Assembly: GCA_029779535.1 (NCBI GenBank)
Contig: JAKPAG010000086.1
Span: 1-64,000, forward strand
Source: Pseudomonadota bacterium
Lineage (GTDB): Bacteria; Pseudomonadota; Alphaproteobacteria; Sphingomonadales; Sphingomonadaceae
Reading direction: 5' to 3'
DNA: 64,000 nt
Shown: positions 45,738 to 53,353 of the stretch, in pieces
Position numbering within the stretch: the stretch's first letter is position 1
How the letters are laid out: each line of letters begins with the position of its first letter
Notes under the pieces: model-generated
The model's database searches: none
The model's input: only the letters and a program-made list of their open reading frames with translations
Told to the model about the DNA's origin: nothing
Position numbers and translations under genes: made by a program

Positions 45738-45766
45738 AAAAGGCCGGCGGAAGCTCCACCGGCCTT
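45738..45766 (-). terminator. Rho-independent terminator of rpsT
   Basis: AAGGCCGG and CCGGCCTT arms enclose CGGAAGCTCCA. On the minus strand the stem is followed by TTTTCC. Confidence 0.82.
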
Positions 45767-45820
45767 GTTCGGATTTCGTTCTCCGAGAAAGCCCCTAGCG
45801 GACCTTCCCCGATTCGCGAA

Positions 45821-46081
45821 TCAGAGCGCGGAGACGCGCTTGGTCAGCCGCGACAGCTTGCGCGAAGCGGTGTTCTTGTGCAGCACGCCGCGCGCCACGC
45901 CGCGCGCCAATTCGGGCTGCGCAGCCTTCAGCGCTTCAGCGGCCGCAGCCTTGTCACCGCCAGCCAGGGCAGCTTCGACCTTCTTCACGAAGGTGCGGAT
46001 GCGGCCGAGGCGGTTGCCGTTGATTTCGGCGCGGCGTTCGTTGCGACGGATGCGCTTGCGGGCTTGCGGCGTATTGGCCAT
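45821..46081 (-). CDS. rpsT: 30S ribosomal protein S20
   Basis: An 86-aa basic helical protein of the 30S subunit. It matches S20 throughout: [19 protein letters not shown] at the start, [11 protein letters not shown] and [25 protein letters not shown] lies six bases upstream of ATG 46081. The transcript has a leader of about 90 nt holding the hairpin GGCTGC-GGCGAT-GCAGCC (46097-46114); S20 is known to autoregulate in E. coli. Its promoter lies at 46179-46207. Confidence 0.97.
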   Translation of the reverse strand: MANTPQARKRIRRNERRAEINGNRLGRIRTFVKKVEAALAGGDKAAAAEALKAAQPELARGVARGVLHKNTASRKLSRLTKRVSAL

Positions 46082-46178
46082 TTTCGTCCTTCGTTCGGCT
46101 GCGGCGATGCAGCCCTATCAGTTGAATCTCGTGCATATGGCGGAGAATCGACCGAGGCCGTCCCCGCAGGAAGCGCGG

Positions 46179-46207
46179 CCCTTACCCACGCCTGCCCGAA
46201 TCGTCAA
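46179..46207 (-). promoter_or_regulatory. Promoter of rpsT
   Basis: On the minus strand TTGACG (46202-46207), a 17-bp spacer and TAAGGG (46179-46184), continuing CCGC. The layout is the same as in the rpmJ and rpmH promoters. It lies between the mutM stop and rpsT. Confidence 0.75.
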
Positions 46208-46216
46208 GCACTCGTG

Positions 46217-47032
46217 CTATTTCTGGCACCTCGCGCAGAACCAGGTGCTGCGCCCGCCCTGCACCAGTCGCTGGACCGGCGCCCCGCACGCGCTGCACGG
46301 CTGCCCCGTCCGGTCATAGACATCGAACTGCTTCGAGAAGTAGCCCAGTTGGCCATCGGGCTGGGCATAGTCGCGCAGGGTCGATCCCCCCGCCTCGATC
46401 GCTTCGCCCAGCACCTCCCTGATCGCTGGCACCAGCCGCGCCAGCGCCGCTGCCGATACCCGCCCGGCCGCCTTGCGCGGATCGATCCCGGCACGGAACA
46501 GCCCCTCGCAGACATAGATGTTGCCCAGCCCCGCGACGATCCGCTGGTCGAGCAGCATCAGCTTGATCGCCGCGCTGCGTCCCGCCAGCGCGGACTTGAG
46601 ATGCGCGGCCGTCAAAGCCTCGCCCAGCGGTTCGGGGCCCATCGCCGCGAACCGGGGCCAGGTTTCCAGTTCCGCGCTGTCGACCAGGTCGACCGAGCCG
46701 AACCGGCGCGGATCGCACAGCGACAGGCGGTGACCGGCATCGGTTTCCAGCACCAGGTGGTCATGCGCGCCCAGGTCCTCGGGCTCGATTCGCCAGCGCC
46801 CCGACATGCCGAGGTGAAACACCATGGTCTGCCCGCGATCGAGGTGGACCAGGCCATACTTGGCACGCCGGCCCAGACCGCTGACCGTGGCGCCGGTCAG
46901 CACCTGGACCAGCCCATCAGGAAACGGCCGGCGCAGATCGGCGCGGCGCTGCTGCACCCGCGCGATCCGCGCGCCGTCCAGATATCGCGCCAGCCCGCGC
47001 ACGGTTGTTTCGACTTCGGGTAGCTCTGGCAT
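46217..47032 (-). CDS. mutM: Formamidopyrimidine-DNA glycosylase
   Basis: A 271-aa Fpg enzyme excising 8-oxoguanine and formamidopyrimidines, with AP-lyase activity. The N-terminal catalytic PELPEVETT, the catalytic Lys and H2TH region, and the zinc finger CSACGAPVQRLVQGGRSTWFC (residues about 247-267) are present; the family's C-terminal CARCQK follows. ATG 47032 gives the catalytic proline at position 2. In many alphaproteobacteria it stands beside ubiE-ubiB, as here, divergently. Confidence 0.96.
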   Translation of the reverse strand: MPELPEVETTVRGLARYLDGARIARVQQRRADLRRPFPDGLVQVLTGATVSGLGRRAKYGLVHLDRGQTMVFHLGMSGRWRIEPEDLGAHDHLVLETDAGHRLSLCDPRRFGSVDLVDSAELETWPRFAAMGPEPLGEALTAAHLKSALAGRSAAIKLMLLDQRIVAGLGNIYVCEGLFRAGIDPRKAAGRVSAAALARLVPAIREVLGEAIEAGGSTLRDYAQPDGQLGYFSKQFDVYDRTGQPCSACGAPVQRLVQGGRSTWFCARCQK

Positions 47033-47154
47033 GGCGGTGGAAGTAGGGCGGCACTTGCGGCTTGTCCATGCGGCAGCAACCATGGTTTCGAATTGCAACC
47101 GAAATCGGCCGGGGCTAGCAAGGCGACAAGCAACACATCCCCGGGAGAACCGCC

Positions 47155-47676
47155 ATGTCCGCCTACCAGTCCACCGTCCCCGCGTTCATCGCCATGCTGA
47201 CCAACATGCGCACCTGGCTGGACAAGGCCGCCGCGCAAAAGAGCGAGGCCGAGCTGATCGAGGCCCGGCTGGCGCCGGACATGTTCCCGCTGGCCCGGCA
47301 ATACCAGATCGCGTCCGACGCGGCCAAGGGCACGGGCGCCCGGCTGACCGGGGTGGAAGCGCCGGCCATGCCCGATACCGAAGCCAGCTTTGCCGAACTC
47401 AAGGCGCGCTGCGACAAGACCATCGCCTATCTCCAGTCGATTGATCCGGCCGCTTACGATGCCGGGATCGGCCGCGAAGTGGTGATCACCTTCCCCAACG
47501 GCGCGGGTATGCGCTTCGATGGGCACACCTTCCTGACAGGGTTTGCCGTGCCGAATTTCTATTTCCACGCGATGGCCGCCTATTCGATCCTGCGCGCCCA
47601 GGGGGTGGAGATCGGCAAGCAGGATTTCCTCGCCCACCTGGCCCCCTGCATGTTCCCGCCGCCAACCGCGAACTGA
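47155..47676 (+). CDS. DUF1993 family protein
   Basis: A 173-aa cytosolic protein of the DUF1993 family, which has a DinB-like four-helix shape. The pattern PAFIAMLTNMRTWLDKA, MFPLARQYQIASDAAKG, SFAELKARCDKTIAYLQ and FYFHAMAAYSILRAQGVEIGK is typical. Function unknown. ATG 47155 has GGGAG upstream. It precedes ubiE by 58 bp on the same strand. Confidence 0.88.
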   Translation: MSAYQSTVPAFIAMLTNMRTWLDKAAAQKSEAELIEARLAPDMFPLARQYQIASDAAKGTGARLTGVEAPAMPDTEASFAELKARCDKTIAYLQSIDPAAYDAGIGREVVITFPNGAGMRFDGHTFLTGFAVPNFYFHAMAAYSILRAQGVEIGKQDFLAHLAPCMFPPPTAN

Positions 47677-47734
47677 TCCGCGCCGCGCACGGAATTGCTG
47701 GCACCTGCGCCCGCTTGCGGCTAAGGCGCGCGGC

Positions 47735-48466
47735 ATGAGCGAACAGGTATCCTTCGGCTACGAACAGGTCTCTCCCGAGGAGAAGACCGAGCGCGTCGGC
47801 GCGGTCTTCTCCAGCGTGGCGAAGAAGTATGACGTGATGAACGACGCCATGTCGGCGGGCATGCACCGCCTGTGGAAGGACAAGTTCGTGCGGCGGGTAA
47901 AGCCGCAGCCGGGCGAACAGATCCTCGACATGGCGGGCGGCACCGGCGACATCGCCTTCCGCATGGCGGCGAAGGGCGCGCAGATCACCGTCAGCGACAT
48001 CAACCAGGACATGCTGGACGTCGGCATCGAACGGGCGATGGAGCGCGGCCTCGACAGCCTGGTCTGGTCGCGCCAGAACGCCGAGGAGCTGAGCTTTCCG
48101 AGCCGGTTCTTCGATGCCTACACCATCGCTTTCGGCATCCGCAACGTCACCCGGATCGATCAGGCCCTGGCCGAAGCCTACCGCGTGCTCAAGCATGGCG
48201 GGCGGTTCTATTGCCTGGAATTCTCGACCACCGAATGGCCTGGCTTCAAGGAAGTCTATGACTTCTATTCGCACCAGCTGGTGCCCAGGATCGGCCAGGC
48301 GATTGCCGGGGACGCCGAAAGCTATCGCTACCTGATCGAATCGATCCGCCGCTTTCCGACCATGCCGGAATTCGAGACGATGATCCGCCAGGCCGGCTTC
48401 GTGAACACCCGGGTCGAGCCGATCCTGGGCGGGCTGGTCGCGATCCATTCGGGGTGGAAGATCTGA
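47735..48466 (+). CDS. ubiE: Ubiquinone/menaquinone biosynthesis C-methyltransferase UbiE
   Basis: A 243-aa SAM-dependent methyltransferase acting in ubiquinone synthesis. The family signatures YDVMNDAMSAGMHRLWK and LDMAGGTGDIAFRMA (SAM-binding) are visible, as is the second signature YTIAFGIRNVTR. ATG 47735 follows TAAGG at eight bases. It is immediately followed by ubiB, whose GTG start lies one base after the stop. Confidence 0.96.
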   Translation: MSEQVSFGYEQVSPEEKTERVGAVFSSVAKKYDVMNDAMSAGMHRLWKDKFVRRVKPQPGEQILDMAGGTGDIAFRMAAKGAQITVSDINQDMLDVGIERAMERGLDSLVWSRQNAEELSFPSRFFDAYTIAFGIRNVTRIDQALAEAYRVLKHGGRFYCLEFSTTEWPGFKEVYDFYSHQLVPRIGQAIAGDAESYRYLIESIRRFPTMPEFETMIRQAGFVNTRVEPILGGLVAIHSGWKI

Positions 48467-48467
48467 A

Positions 48468-50018
48468 GTGACGCGTCCGCTGACGCATATCGTGCGGCTT
48501 CTGGGCTGGGGCCGCACCCTGGCGCGGCATGGCGCGCTGCGCGGGATCGAGCGCGATCCCAACACGCCGCCGCCGGTCCGCCGCCTGGCGCGCCTCGCCC
48601 GGTTCGGCACGTTCCAGCCGCGCCTGCCGGACTATGCCGGGGCCTTCCAGGACATCGGCCCGGCGGCGATCAAGCTGGGCCAGACGCTGGCCACCCGCCC
48701 CGACATCGTCGGCGAGGAAGCGGCCGGCAACCTGCTGCTGCTGCAGGACAGCCTGCCGCCCGTGCCCTTCGCCGCGATCCGCCGCGAGATCGAGGCAAGC
48801 TTTGCCAAGCCGGTCGAGGCGCTGTTCGCCAGCATCGAGGAAGTGCCGGTCGGCGCGGCCTCGATCGCGCAGGTCCACCGCGCGGTGACCACCGACGGCC
48901 GCACCGTCGCGGTAAAAGTGCTGCGTCCCGGCATCCGGGAAAAGTTCGCCCGCGACATCCAGACCTATGAATGGGCCGCCGCCCATCTCGAGGCGCTGGG
49001 CGGCGAGCCGGCGCGGCTGCGCCCGCGGCTGGTCATCGCCAATTTCAAGCGCTGGACCCTGCGCGAGCTGGACCTGCGGCGCGAGGCGGCCTCCGCATCG
49101 GAACTGGCCGAAAAGATGCAGGCCGAAGCCGGCTACCGGGTGCCGGGGATCGATTGGGACCGCACCAACGGCCGGGTGATGACGGTCGACTGGATCGACG
49201 GGATCAAGATCAGCGAGACCGAGACCTTGCGCGCTGCCGGGCACGATCTGCCCGCGCTGGCCCGGCACCTGGTGCTGACTTTCCTGAAGCAGGCGATCAG
49301 CCTGGGTTACTTCCATGCCGACATGCACCAGGGCAACCTGTTCGTGCAGGCCGACGGGACCATCGCCGCGATCGATTTCGGCATCATGGGCCGGATCGAC
49401 CGGCGGGCGCGGCTGTGGCTGGCGGAGATCCTCTATGGCCTGACCACCGGCAATTACCGCCGCGTGGCCGAAATCCATTTCGAGGCCCAATACGTTCCCA
49501 GCTATCACTCGGTCGATGAATTCGCGACCGCACTGCGCGCCGTGGGCGAGCCGACGCGCGGCCGCCCGGTGAGCGAGCTGTCGGTCGGGCAGATGCTCGA
49601 TTCGCTGTTCGCGATCACCCGCGAATTCGACATGCAGACCCAGCCGCACCTGCTGCTGCTGCAAAAGACCATGGTCATGGTCGAAGGGCTGGCTACCCAG
49701 CTCGACCCGCAGATCAATATGTGGGACGTTGCCTCGCCCTTCGTGCGCGACTGGATCCGGGACGAGTTGGGCCCTGAAGCCGCGATTGCCGATCGGCTGC
49801 GCAAGGACGCTGAAACCCTGCTGCGGCTGCCCGACCTGGTCCGCCGGATCGAGGAAAAGTTCCCGCCCAAGGGCGGTGCGCCCGAGCCACCGCCGCTGCC
49901 GGAAGTGGAACTGCTGTGGGACCGGCGGGACACGCGCCAGGGCTGGGGCGGCTACCTGGTCGCCGCGCTGGCGGGCGGAGCCGTGCTGTGGGGCGCGCAG
50001 GCGCTGGGCTGGCTCTAG
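48468..50018 (+). CDS. ubiB: UbiB/ADCK-family protein kinase-like protein of ubiquinone biosynthesis
   Basis: A 516-aa atypical kinase/ATPase required for ubiquinone biosynthesis. The KxGQ motif is in IKLGQTLATRPD, the Ala-rich nucleotide loop in GAASIAQVHRA, the ATP Lys in VAVKVLRPG, the catalytic HADMHQGNLF and metal-binding IDFGIMG. A C-terminal TM hairpin (residues about 493-515) anchors it. The start is GTG 48468, one base after ubiE, so they are coupled. The conserved partners coaBC and dut are not next to it here. Confidence 0.94.
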   Translation: MTRPLTHIVRLLGWGRTLARHGALRGIERDPNTPPPVRRLARLARFGTFQPRLPDYAGAFQDIGPAAIKLGQTLATRPDIVGEEAAGNLLLLQDSLPPVPFAAIRREIEASFAKPVEALFASIEEVPVGAASIAQVHRAVTTDGRTVAVKVLRPGIREKFARDIQTYEWAAAHLEALGGEPARLRPRLVIANFKRWTLRELDLRREAASASELAEKMQAEAGYRVPGIDWDRTNGRVMTVDWIDGIKISETETLRAAGHDLPALARHLVLTFLKQAISLGYFHADMHQGNLFVQADGTIAAIDFGIMGRIDRRARLWLAEILYGLTTGNYRRVAEIHFEAQYVPSYHSVDEFATALRAVGEPTRGRPVSELSVGQMLDSLFAITREFDMQTQPHLLLLQKTMVMVEGLATQLDPQINMWDVASPFVRDWIRDELGPEAAIADRLRKDAETLLRLPDLVRRIEEKFPPKGGAPEPPPLPEVELLWDRRDTRQGWGGYLVAALAGGAVLWGAQALGWL

Positions 50019-50022
50019 GCCG

Positions 50023-50301
50023 ATGGACCTTGACGCGCTGATCCTGCATTTCTTTGGCACCGAGGATCCGGCACAGCTGACCGAATCCGAATTCGAGCGC
50101 GCGCTCGAACGCCTGAAGATCGCCTTCGGAGTGGAACGCGAGCCGGGCCGCAAGTTCGCGCTGTGGACGCTGCTGGACGCGCTGGGGATTGCCCCTCTAC
50201 CGGCCGAAGCCTTTGCCAAGGAGCCGATGCTCAAGGCAGCGGCGGAAGACTATCTCAGGGCCGCGTTCCGGATGGAGCGTTACGGAGAGGACGATGCCTG
50301 A
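50023..50301 (+). CDS. Conserved small protein of unknown function
   Basis: A 92-aa acidic, helical protein starting MDLDALILHFFGTEDPAQLTESEFERAL. There is no signal peptide, TM segment or motif I recognise. It starts four bases after ubiB and overlaps the LMW phosphatase start by 8 bp, so it is almost certainly translated as part of the operon. Codon use and composition match the neighbours. Confidence 0.82.
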   Translation: MDLDALILHFFGTEDPAQLTESEFERALERLKIAFGVEREPGRKFALWTLLDALGIAPLPAEAFAKEPMLKAAAEDYLRAAFRMERYGEDDA

Positions 50302-50758
50302 CGGCGCGGTGCTGTTCGTCTGCCTTGGCAACATCTGCCGCTCGCCGATGGCCGAAGGCGCGCTGCGCGCCGAAGCGGCACGCGCTGGCCTTGACCTGCG
50401 GATCGATTCGGCCGGGACTGCTGACTACCATGTCGGCGAAGCGCCCGATGCCCGGGCGGTTCGCACCGCGCGGCGGCACGGGGTGGACATTTCCGGCCTT
50501 CGCGGCCGCCAGGCCCGCGCGCAGGACTTTCACGATTTCACCCACATCTTCGCGCTCGATCACAGCAACCTCAAGGGCTTGCAGCGCATTGCCCCGGCCG
50601 CGCACGGCGCGCATCTGGGCCTGCTGCTTGACCTGGTGCCGGGGCGCGAAGGACAGGCCGTGGCCGATCCGTGGTACGGCGAGGAAGCCGGGTTCGAGCA
50701 GACCTGGGCGGAAGTGACCGCCGCCGCCCGCGCGCTGGTGCACCAGTTGCAGCGATGA
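50294..50758 (+). CDS. Low-molecular-weight protein-tyrosine phosphatase
   Basis: A 154-aa LMW-PTP. The P-loop C-x5-R-S reads CLGNICRSP at residues about 10-18, and the general acid is in VADPWYG. Unlike the arsC gene at 40371 it lacks the extra redox cysteines, so it is a tyrosine phosphatase. Targets are unknown; many act on polysaccharide export kinases. ATG 50294 overlaps the previous gene by 8 bp; ATGA overlap with the next. Confidence 0.94.
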   Translation: MPDGAVLFVCLGNICRSPMAEGALRAEAARAGLDLRIDSAGTADYHVGEAPDARAVRTARRHGVDISGLRGRQARAQDFHDFTHIFALDHSNLKGLQRIAPAAHGAHLGLLLDLVPGREGQAVADPWYGEEAGFEQTWAEVTAAARALVHQLQR

Positions 50759-51225
50759 GCCAGGAAAGCGTCCTTGCCTGGCTGGCGCATCACGCCCCGG
50801 ACCTCGCGCTGATCGATCATGCGCGCAGCACCGCCACGGTTGCGGAAGCCGCAGAAGTGCTGGGAGTGGAACCTGGCCGGATCGCCAAGACCCTGGCCTT
50901 CCGCGTGGGTGACCAGCCGTACCTGCTGGTTGCGCGCGGCGACGCGCGGCTCGACAATGCGCGGTGCAAGGCCGCGCTGGGCGGCCGCCCGCGCATGTTG
51001 GACCCGGACGAAACCCTGGCGCTGACCGGCCACGGCGTGGGCGGGGTCTGCCCGTTCGGCCTGGCAAACCCGGTGCCGATCGCGGCCGATCGTTCGCTGC
51101 TGGCCTACCCCACGGTCTTTCCCGCTGCCGGATCGCGCACCAGTTCGGTCGAGATCGAACCGCTGCGCTTGGTTGCGCTGACCGGCGCGCAATGGGTTGA
51201 AATCTGCAAGATCCCCGAAGGGTGA
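50755..51225 (+). CDS. YbaK/EbsC family aminoacyl-tRNA deacylase
   Basis: A 156-aa trans-editing domain protein. The catalytic Lys is in RIAKTLAFRV, the glycine motif in GHGVGGVCPFGL, and DRSLL and TVFPAAGSRTSSVEI follow. This family hydrolyses mischarged tRNAs such as Cys-tRNA(Pro) or Ala-tRNA(Pro). The exact tRNA is not clear from sequence. It overlaps both neighbours by 4 bp (ATGA and GTGA). Confidence 0.93.
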   Translation: MSQESVLAWLAHHAPDLALIDHARSTATVAEAAEVLGVEPGRIAKTLAFRVGDQPYLLVARGDARLDNARCKAALGGRPRMLDPDETLALTGHGVGGVCPFGLANPVPIAADRSLLAYPTVFPAAGSRTSSVEIEPLRLVALTGAQWVEICKIPEG

Positions 51226-51962
51226 GCGCACTGCCCCTGGCCTATTTTCATGGCATGCCCGGCGGGCCGGGCGAATGGGCCGTGAACGCACCGCCCGCCC
51301 TGCGCGGCAGCGCTTGGCTGGCTGACCGGAACGACCTGGCCGAAACGGTCGAGGCGATTGCGGCGCGGCTCGCTGCGGCCTTTCCCGGCGGCGTGCGGCT
51401 GATCGGCTTTTCGGCCGGGGCCTTTGCCGCACTACGCACGGCCGCCCTGCTGGGCGACAAGGCCGCCGCGCTGGACCTGGTATCCCCGGCGGCGCCGTTG
51501 CAACTGGGCACGTTCCTGCCGGCCATGGCCGGGGGGCCGATCTTCCGCATGGCGGCGCAGCGGCCGGGCCTGTTCTCGCTGATGGCACGCGCCCAGGGCT
51601 GGCTGGCGCGGCATTGCCCCGACTTCCTGCTGGGGCGATTGTTGGCCACCGCCCAGGGCGGCGATGCCGATCTGGCGCGCGATCCCGGCTTTCGCGAAGG
51701 TATGGCGGCGGCGGTGCGCGATGGCCTCGGCCGCGACCCGCGCGGCTTTGAGCGCGAAGTGCTGGCCTATGTGGCCGACTGGCGCGAGGTGCTGGGCCAG
51801 GTCAGCGGCGAAGTGACGATCTGGCAGGGCGACCAGGACAACTGGACCCCGCCGGCGATGGGCCGGGCGCTGCATGCGGCCATGCCGGGATCACGGCTGG
51901 AACTGCTGCCGGGCGCGTCGCACTATTCGGCATTGCGCGCCGCATTGGCGCGGATCGACTAG
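51222..51962 (+). CDS. Alpha/beta hydrolase
   Basis: A 246-aa alpha/beta-hydrolase. The oxyanion strand YFHGMPGGPGEW, the nucleophile elbow GFSAG, the acid in WQGDQDNWTPP and the His in GASHYSALR complete the triad. There is no signal peptide, so it is cytosolic. The start GTG 51222 overlaps the ybaK-like gene (GTGA). It ends the ubiE-ubiB run, convergent with clpS one base apart. The substrate is unknown. Confidence 0.92.
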   Translation: MSALPLAYFHGMPGGPGEWAVNAPPALRGSAWLADRNDLAETVEAIAARLAAAFPGGVRLIGFSAGAFAALRTAALLGDKAAALDLVSPAAPLQLGTFLPAMAGGPIFRMAAQRPGLFSLMARAQGWLARHCPDFLLGRLLATAQGGDADLARDPGFREGMAAAVRDGLGRDPRGFEREVLAYVADWREVLGQVSGEVTIWQGDQDNWTPPAMGRALHAAMPGSRLELLPGASHYSALRAALARID

Positions 51963-51963
51963 G

Positions 51964-52338
51964 TCAGGCCTTTTCCAGCGTGCATTGCAGCGGGTGCTGG
52001 TTCTGCCGGGCATAGTCCATCACCTGGTTCACCTTGGTTTCGGCAATCTCGTAAGGGAAGATCCCGCAAACCCCCACGCCCTTCTGATGAACGTGCAGCA
52101 TCACCCGCGTCGCCTGTTCCAGGTCCATGTGGAAGAAGCGCTTGAGACACATCACCACGAATTCCATCGGGGTGTAATCGTCGTTCAGCATCAGCACCTT
52201 GAACTGACTGGGCTTTTTCGGCTTGGCGCGGGTCTTGGTGGCGATGCCAACCTGGTTCTGCCCGCCGGAGTCGCCCTCGCGCCCGCCATCCTCGGCAGCG
52301 CGGAAAATGTTGTCGGCAAGGTTCTGATCAACTGGCAT
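51964..52338 (-). CDS. clpS: ATP-dependent Clp protease adapter ClpS
   Basis: A 124-aa N-recognin that brings N-degron substrates to ClpAP. The core [24 protein letters not shown] has the substrate-pocket Asn-Asp-Asp, followed by [28 protein letters not shown] 52338 begins MPVDQNLAD; about 45 residues of flexible N-terminus precede the core, longer than in E. coli. clpA is not within the window. Confidence 0.95.
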   Translation of the reverse strand: MPVDQNLADNIFRAAEDGGREGDSGGQNQVGIATKTRAKPKKPSQFKVLMLNDDYTPMEFVVMCLKRFFHMDLEQATRVMLHVHQKGVGVCGIFPYEIAETKVNQVMDYARQNQHPLQCTLEKA

Positions 52339-52394
52339 CGGCGCAAAATATCGTATCGAGGGGTGATAAGACAAGCGTTTGCCTGACAAGGATT

Positions 52395-52440
52395 GCAAAA
52401 AGCCGAACGGGCCGGGCAGCCATGTGGCTACCCGGCCCGG
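52395..52440 (-). terminator. Rho-independent terminator of the phasin gene
   Basis: CGGGCCGGG and CCCGGCCCG are exact 9-bp arms around an AGCCA/TGGCT inner stem (52408-52439). On the minus strand TTTTTGC follows after CGGC. The rest of the 164-bp gap upstream of clpS shows nothing notable. Confidence 0.82.
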
Positions 52441-52502
52441 ATGGGGACCCGCGGGCCCGGCGTGGAGAGGAGGCGCCGGTTCCCGCGAGGAGCGGCCCGC
52501 CC

Positions 52503-53213
52503 TTAGGCGGCCTGCTTGACCTTTTCGACAGCCAGGCTGACGCGGGTCGAAACCGGCGCGAAAGCGTCGTTCGCCAGCTTGACCATGGCTTCCGAATGCT
52601 TCGAACCCGACGCCACGGCAGCATCGAAGTTGCGGCGCAGGATTTCACCCTGCAGCTTGAAGAAGTCAGCCGGGCTCTTCACCGCGGCCAGTTCCTTGAC
52701 GTCGGCCTGGACGGTTTCGATGGCGGTCTTGGCTTCGGCGACATAGTCCTTGCCGAGCGACTGCAGGCCGGCGGCCAGCACCTTGCCCGATTCGACCAGG
52801 GCTTCGATGTTGCCCTTGTTGAATTCGCCGGCATCGGCAAACAGGGCAGTGCCCTTTTCATAGGCGGCCTTGGCGCGGTCCTGCGCTTCGGTGAAGGCTT
52901 CCTTCGCCTTGGCGGTGAATTCTTCGGCGACGTTCTGGGTCTTGGCCATGATGGTGTCCTTGATCTGCGAGATGGGGGTGGTCTTGGCCGCGGCCTGCTT
53001 GGCGGCGGGCTTCACGCTCTTCTTGATAGCGGGCTTCTTCGCCGCGGGCTTGGCATCCCTGGGCGCAGCAGCGCGCTTGGCGGCGACCACGGCCTTCTTC
53101 GCCGGCGCAGCCTTCTGCTTGACGGGGGTCAGGTCAGCTTCGACCGCGGCGGTCTTTTCCGCCACGACTTCGGCCAGGGCCTGGTCCATCTTCGTTTCGG
53201 TGGCTTCAGCCAT
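52503..53213 (-). CDS. phaP: Phasin family protein with Ala/Lys/Pro-rich N-terminus
   Basis: A 236-aa PHA-granule protein. Residues about 1-90 are rich in Ala, Lys and Pro ([16 protein letters not shown] and similar), like the DNA-binding half of PhaF-type phasins; about 105-236 form the phasin domain ([23 protein letters not shown] and following amphipathic helices). ATG 53213 is preferred. Upstream lies a PhaR-like operator. The gene sits directly downstream of phaC with its own promoter and terminator. Confidence 0.92.
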   Translation of the reverse strand: MAEATETKMDQALAEVVAEKTAAVEADLTPVKQKAAPAKKAVVAAKRAAAPRDAKPAAKKPAIKKSVKPAAKQAAAKTTPISQIKDTIMAKTQNVAEEFTAKAKEAFTEAQDRAKAAYEKGTALFADAGEFNKGNIEALVESGKVLAAGLQSLGKDYVAEAKTAIETVQADVKELAAVKSPADFFKLQGEILRRNFDAAVASGSKHSEAMVKLANDAFAPVSTRVSLAVEKVKQAA

Positions 53214-53258
53214 CGCACGTTCCTTCGCACGATCCGCACCGACCATCGGCACGGTTCA

Positions 53259-53321
53259 TGTTGCAGTGCACAAAATAGATATTGCACGTGCGAAGTCAAG
53301 GCAATTTTGTGCAGTGCAGCA
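53259..53321 (-). promoter_or_regulatory. Phasin promoter flanked by PhaR-like inverted boxes
   Basis: TTGACT (minus strand, 53294-53299), a 17-bp spacer and ATTTTG (53271-53276). Two 18-nt arms, TGTTGCAGTGCACAAAAT (53259-53276) and ATTTTGTGCAGTGCAGCA (53304-53321), match 16 of 18 as inverted repeats and bracket the promoter. The TGC-rich core resembles known PhaR sites. Confidence 0.65.
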
Positions 53322-53353
53322 TAAACCGCACATGGCACACTTTTTTCAAGGCC

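Noticed and set aside
52940..53213. A separate histone H1-like gene at the phasin N-terminus
   Set aside because: The Ala/Lys/Pro-rich part is in frame with the phasin domain and shares its single promoter; PhaF-type phasins have the same layout.
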